Assembly (NCBI GenBank): GCA_016650435.1
Contig: JAENVT010000359.1
Coordinates: forward strand, 1 to 10,059
Source of the DNA: Ilumatobacteraceae bacterium
GTDB lineage: Bacteria; Actinomycetota; Acidimicrobiia; Acidimicrobiales; Ilumatobacteraceae
Direction of reading: 5' to 3'
DNA: 10,059 nucleotides
Below the pieces are notes generated by a model. The model ran no database searches, had not been told where the DNA came from, and saw only the letters and a list, made by a program, of their open reading frames with translations. This document shows positions 7,259-10,059 of the stretch, piece by piece (the stretch's first letter is position 1; the number at the start of each line of letters is the position of its first letter). A program made the position numbers and the translations under genes.

Positions 7259-8008
7259 CTAGATGTTGGTGCGCAGCGTCTCGGTATGCCCATCGACGCC
7301 GAGCACCTGGCCGGTGATGAACCTGGCAGCGGGTGACGAGAGGAAGGCCACGGCCTCGGCAACATCGGTGGCGTCGACGAACGAGCCCATCGACACCTGG
7401 TTCTGGTAGGCCGATCTCACCTCCGCAGGCGTCACTCCCAATGCGACGGCTTCGCGTTCGATGACTCCGTCCATACGCGATCCCCCGACCGACCCAGGAC
7501 AAATGGCATTGACCCGGATCCCAGCTGAACCGAGCTCCATCGCCCAGGTCTTGGTCAATCCGACGACCGCCCATTTGGCGGCGGCGTACGGCGACCGAAG
7601 GGGATAGCCGAAGATTCCAGCCGACGACGAGATGTTGACGATCGAGCCGGGCAGGTCGCGCAGTAGCGGCACAGCCTTGCGCGTACACCGAAACATCGAA
7701 CCGAGGTTGACGCGCACGCATTCATCGAAGGCCGCCGGATCCATGTCCTCGACGTTCGCTGTCGGGCCGGCGACGCCGACGTTGTTGACGAGGACGTCGA
7801 GTCCACCGAGCTTTCGAGAAACCTGAGCGAAGAGGCCGTCGACTGCCGCAGTATCGGCCACATCGGCCACAACGTCGGGCGATGTCGCCGGGTCGATGTC
7901 GACAACGAAGACGTTCGCCCCGCCTCGCTCGAGCCGCGCCGCAATGGCCGCACCGATGCCAGACCCACCGCCGGTGACCAATGCTCTGAGTCCGTCGAGT
8001 TCTTCCAT
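7259..8008 (-). CDS. Classical short-chain dehydrogenase/reductase; candidate carnitine dehydrogenase
   Basis: NAD(P)-dependent alcohol dehydrogenase or ketone reductase; the proposed substrate, L-carnitine to 3-dehydrocarnitine, is inferred from the neighbouring genes. The 249-residue product has the full SDR signature: TGGGSGIG (12-19) for the cofactor, NNVG (75-78), Asn101, catalytic Ser128 in SSSAG, and Tyr141-x3-Lys145 in YAAAK. Asp37 at the end of the second strand (VVDID) predicts NAD over NADP, which suits a catabolic oxidation. The PGSVGG loop (171-176) and a C-terminal FITGQVLGVDGH are typical of the family. ATG at 8008 has GGAG 4 nt upstream, a little close. It is divergent from the cleavage enzyme gene and 126 bp upstream of the importer operon on the same strand. 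Known carnitine dehydrogenases are of the 3-hydroxyacyl-CoA dehydrogenase type, so this would be a different solution. It could instead act on another beta-hydroxy acid. Confidence 0.93.
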   Translation of the reverse strand: MEELDGLRALVTGGGSGIGAAIAARLERGGANVFVVDIDPATSPDVVADVADTAAVDGLFAQVSRKLGGLDVLVNNVGVAGPTANVEDMDPAAFDECVRVNLGSMFRCTRKAVPLLRDLPGSIVNISSSAGIFGYPLRSPYAAAKWAVVGLTKTWAMELGSAGIRVNAICPGSVGGSRMDGVIEREAVALGVTPAEVRSAYQNQVSMGSFVDATDVAEAVAFLSSPAARFITGQVLGVDGHTETLRTNI

Positions 8009-8032
8009 TGCGCTCCATTTCTTCGGGCTACA

Positions 8033-8058
8033 GTTAGCTGACCGTTCGTTCAGACAAC
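8033..8058. promoter_or_regulatory. Imperfect palindrome, candidate operator
   Basis: Centred between 8045 and 8046, the 26-bp stretch has 9 of 13 complementary pairs. The core CTGA-n-CG-nn-CG-n-TCAG (8038-8053) is flanked by GTT and AAC arms. The size and CG-rich centre resemble operators of TetR-type regulators, but no regulator gene is in view, so the class of regulator is a guess. Confidence 0.4.
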
Positions 8059-8070
8059 AGATTCAGACAA
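8049..8070 (+). repeat. Exact 9-bp direct repeat TTCAGACAA, 13-bp period
   Basis: TTCAGACAA occurs at 8049-8057 and again at 8062-8070, just upstream of the BKACE ribosome binding site. The first copy overlaps the right arm of the palindrome. It may be part of a regulator binding site or a small duplication; on the other strand each copy gives TTGTCT, a weak -35-like match for the SDR gene. Confidence 0.5.
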
Positions 8071-8082
8071 TAGGGGTTAGCC

Positions 8083-8979
8083 ATGAACTGGGAAGTCTTC
8101 ATCACGTGTGCGATCACCGGCTCCGGCGACACCGTGGGTAAAAGCCCGCACGTGCCGGTGACGCCCGAGCAGATCGCGACATCGGCGATCGATGCCGCCA
8201 AGGCCGGGGCAGCGGTCGTACACATCCACGTTCGCGATCCGCAAACCGGCAAAGGTGCCCGCGCCACCGAGCTGTACGCAGAGGCTGTCGAACGGGTCCG
8301 CGCCGCGGATGTCGACGTCGTCATCAACCTCACCGCCGGCATGGGCGGCGACTTGGTGTTGGGCGGCGACGAGCAGGTGCTGCCGATCAACCCCGACGGC
8401 ACCGACATGGCAGGCGCCACCGAACGACTGGATCACGTCCGCACACTGCTTCCCGAAATCTGCACACTCGATTGCGGCACCATGAACTTCGCCTCGGGTG
8501 GCGACTACATCATGGTCAACACGCCCAGCGTGCTGCGATCGATGGCCCGCCAGGTGCAAGAACTCGGCGTGCGCCCCGAGTTGGAAGTGTTCGATTTCGG
8601 CCACCTGGTGCAGGTCAAGGAGCTGATCCGCGACGGGCTGCTCGACAACCCTGTGATGATCCAACTGTGCATGGGGATCGCCTACGGCGCTCCCGACGAT
8701 CCCAACACGTTCCTGGCGCTGGTCAACAACCTGCCCCATGACTGTGTGTTCTCCGGCTTCTCGATCGGCCGCATGCAGATCCCGTTCGTCGCGATGGCTG
8801 CCCTCGCCGGCGGCAACGTTCGCGTTGGCCTCGAGGACAATCTTTACCTCGGTCCCGGGCACAAGGCGACCAACGCCGAACTCGTCGCCCGTGCCAAGCA
8901 GTTGCTGGAGAGCATGAACGTACGGATTCTCGGCCCTCAGGAAGTGCGTGACAAGCTGAAGCTCGTCAAGCACACCTGA
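8083..8979 (+). CDS. Beta-keto acid cleavage enzyme (BKACE, DUF849), probably acting on 3-dehydrocarnitine
   Basis: Zn-dependent enzyme that condenses a beta-keto acid with acetyl-CoA and splits it to acetoacetate and a new acyl-CoA; for 3-dehydrocarnitine the product is betainyl-CoA. The 298-residue TIM-barrel protein has the family's metal ligands His47 and His49 in HIHVRD (47-52) and Glu251 in RVGLEDN (247-253), with the catalytic Arg247 and Asp252 alongside. NLTAGMGGD (82-90), TLDCGTMNF (128-136), PELEVFDFGH (165-174) and GFSIGRMQ (225-232) match carnitine-pathway members such as pseudomonad CdhC as I recall them, more closely than 3-keto-5-aminohexanoate enzymes (Kce). Start: ATG at 8083 with AGGGG 6 nt upstream. 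It is divergent from the SDR and followed after 29 bp by the citrate synthase gene, probably on one transcript. The family is certain; the substrate is a resemblance- and context-based inference. Confidence 0.92.
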   Translation: MNWEVFITCAITGSGDTVGKSPHVPVTPEQIATSAIDAAKAGAAVVHIHVRDPQTGKGARATELYAEAVERVRAADVDVVINLTAGMGGDLVLGGDEQVLPINPDGTDMAGATERLDHVRTLLPEICTLDCGTMNFASGGDYIMVNTPSVLRSMARQVQELGVRPELEVFDFGHLVQVKELIRDGLLDNPVMIQLCMGIAYGAPDDPNTFLALVNNLPHDCVFSGFSIGRMQIPFVAMAALAGGNVRVGLEDNLYLGPGHKATNAELVARAKQLLESMNVRILGPQEVRDKLKLVKHT

Positions 8980-9008
8980 TCCCACGCAGAACGAACCGGG
9001 GTACGTCG

Positions 9009-10059
9009 ATGGCCGAACAAGTAGTGCAGCACGGGCTGGAGGGCGTCATCGCCTTCGAGACCGAGATCGCCGAACCGGATCGCGAGGGCGGCGCGTTGCG
9101 TTACCGAGGAGTCGACATCGAAGAGCTCGTCGGTCACTACGACTACGGCCGAGTCTGGGGCCTACTCGTAGACGGCTCGTTCGACCCGGGCTTGCCGCCC
9201 GCCGAGCCGTTTCCCATCCCGGTCCACTCCGGCGACATCCGCGTCGATGTCCAGAGTGCATTGGCGATGTTGGCGCCGTTCTGGGGCCTCGACCAGTTGC
9301 TCGACATCGACGATGCCCAGGTTCGCGACGATCTGGCCCGCGCCTCGGTCATGGCCTTGTCGTTCGTGGCCCAGTCGGCTCGAGGACTTGGTCTGGCGAT
9401 GGTGCCGCAGAAGCACATCGACGGCGCGGCGACCATCACCGAGCGATTCATGCGTCGCTGGCGAGGCGATCCCGACCCCGATCACGTGAGAGCCGTGGAT
9501 GCGTACTGGGTCTCGGCTGCAGAGCACGGCATGAACGCCTCGACCTTTACTGCTCGTGTCATCGCGTCTACTGGCGCCGATGTCGCCGCCGCGCTCTCGG
9601 GTGCAGTCGGCGCGTTGTCGGGGCCGCTGCATGGCGGTGCGCCCGCGCGTGTGTTGCAGATGCTCGACGAGGTCGAGAAAGAAGGCGACGCCGAGCGATG
9701 GGTCAAGCGGGCGATGGACAGAGGTGACCGGCTGATGGGTTTTGGCCACCGCGTGTACCGCGCAGAAGATCCCCGCGCTCGCGTCCTGCGTCGCACCGCA
9801 AAGGAGCTGAAGTCGCCGCGCGTCGAAGTCGCCGATGCGCTCGAGAAGGCGGCACTCGCTGAGCTGAAGGCTCGCTATCCAGATCGTGTTCTGGCGACCA
9901 ACGTCGAGTTCTGGTCGGCAGTGGTTTTGGACTACGCCGAGGTGCCAGCGCACATGTTCACGGCGATGTTCGCGTGTGCGCGCACCGCGGGCTGGAGTGC
10001 CCACATCCTCGAACAGAAGCGCACGGGCCGACTGATCAGACCCTCGGCGATCTACACCG
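9009..10059 (+). CDS. citA: Citrate synthase 2 (CitA-like), C-terminal end cut by window
   Basis: Condenses acetyl-CoA and oxaloacetate to citrate; cytoplasmic. The frame is open for 350 codons to the window edge, and mycobacterial CitA is about 370 residues, so only around 20 should be missing. Seen: LRYRGVDIEEL near 31, AEHGMNAST (His173), SGPLHGGAPARV with His208, LMGFGHRVYRAEDPRAR with His247, and TNVEFW with Glu300. His208 and His247 fit the family's active-site histidines. Where most citrate synthases have NVDFY with a catalytic Asp, this protein has Glu300; my recollection is that mycobacterial CitA has the same change. The ATG at 9009 is supported by GGGG at 8998-9001, 7 nt upstream. 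It is the second gene after the BKACE gene, so it could supply flux for the acetoacetate and acetyl-CoA produced, or merely be adjacent. A 2-methylcitrate synthase activity is the alternative. Confidence 0.94.
   Translation, partial: MAEQVVQHGLEGVIAFETEIAEPDREGGALRYRGVDIEELVGHYDYGRVWGLLVDGSFDPGLPPAEPFPIPVHSGDIRVDVQSALAMLAPFWGLDQLLDIDDAQVRDDLARASVMALSFVAQSARGLGLAMVPQKHIDGAATITERFMRRWRGDPDPDHVRAVDAYWVSAAEHGMNASTFTARVIASTGADVAAALSGAVGALSGPLHGGAPARVLQMLDEVEKEGDAERWVKRAMDRGDRLMGFGHRVYRAEDPRARVLRRTAKELKSPRVEVADALEKAALAELKARYPDRVLATNVEFWSAVVLDYAEVPAHMFTAMFACARTAGWSAHILEQKRTGRLIRPSAIYT

Larger units (their letters stand above)
8009..8082. promoter_or_regulatory. Divergent control region between SDR and BKACE genes
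   Basis: A 74-bp gap must carry the promoters of both divergent genes. It includes the palindrome and direct repeat listed separately. AGGGG at 8072-8076, 6 nt before the ATG at 8083, serves the BKACE gene; GGAG (minus strand, 8013-8016) serves the SDR gene. I could not assign convincing -35/-10 boxes in either direction. Confidence 0.55.

Noticed and set aside
5414..7336. Open + strand frame of 640 codons opposite the binding-protein gene
   Set aside because: It is the antisense image of a GC-rich gene: composition is Val/Gly/Arg/Asp-heavy, no family motifs, and the minus strand carries a full SBP family 5 protein with lipobox and ribosome binding site.
8077..8985. Open minus-strand frame of 302 codons opposite the BKACE gene
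   Set aside because: The + strand has intact HIHVRD and RVGLEDN active-site motifs; the antisense frame is His/Val/Asp-rich with no recognisable domain.
9162..10004. Open minus-strand frame of 280 codons opposite the citrate synthase gene
   Set aside because: Antisense shadow of a strongly conserved protein; no motifs and no start signal.
1..10059. Search by eye for tRNA/rRNA genes, insertion sequences, CRISPR arrays and attachment sites
   Set aside because: Almost all the sequence is accounted for by nine conserved coding regions; the gaps are 126 bp or less and show no such structures.

Overview
The window is GC-rich, densely coded DNA with strong G/C bias at third codon positions. By eye, the dihydroxy-acid dehydratase at the left edge and the citrate synthase at the right edge look most like mycobacterial/actinobacterial proteins. 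I therefore infer a high-GC actinobacterium, possibly of the Acidimicrobiia type, but no rRNA or other marker is present to prove it. There are nine protein genes, two of them cut by the window ends, and no RNA genes, insertion sequences or CRISPR arrays that I can see.

Layout: 1-708 (-) is the N-terminal part of ilvD. It is divergent, across 42 bp, from 751-1767 (+), a gamma-butyrobetaine hydroxylase-like 2-oxoglutarate oxygenase. That gene runs tail-to-tail, with a 15-bp overlap, into a minus-strand ABC importer operon read from right to left: lipoprotein binding protein (5417-7132), permease B (4433-5404), permease C (3531-4436) and a fused double ATPase (1753-3534), with 4-bp stop/start overlaps at the last two junctions. 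Upstream of the importer on the same strand is a short-chain dehydrogenase (7259-8008). This is divergent, across a 74-bp region rich in repeats, from 8083-8979 (+), a beta-keto acid cleavage enzyme (BKACE/DUF849) closely resembling those acting on 3-dehydrocarnitine. A citrate synthase 2 (citA-like) gene begins 29 bp downstream and runs off the window.

Taken together, the middle seven genes (751-8979) look like an uptake and degradation island for a trimethylammonium compound. The hypothesis is: importer brings in gamma-butyrobetaine or carnitine; the oxygenase hydroxylates gamma-butyrobetaine to L-carnitine; the SDR oxidises carnitine to 3-dehydrocarnitine; the BKACE enzyme, with acetyl-CoA, splits this to acetoacetate and betainyl-CoA, leading to glycine betaine. 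The oxygenase and cleavage enzyme families are well supported by residues visible here. The SDR's and the importer's roles rest on context only. What is unusual is the parts list: an SDR where known carnitine loci use a 3-hydroxyacyl-CoA-dehydrogenase-type enzyme, and a peptide-type (DppABCDF-like) importer where betaine/carnitine carriers usually belong to other families. No regulator gene is in the window, but the divergent SDR/BKACE spacer has an imperfect palindrome and a 9-bp direct repeat that look like operator sites.
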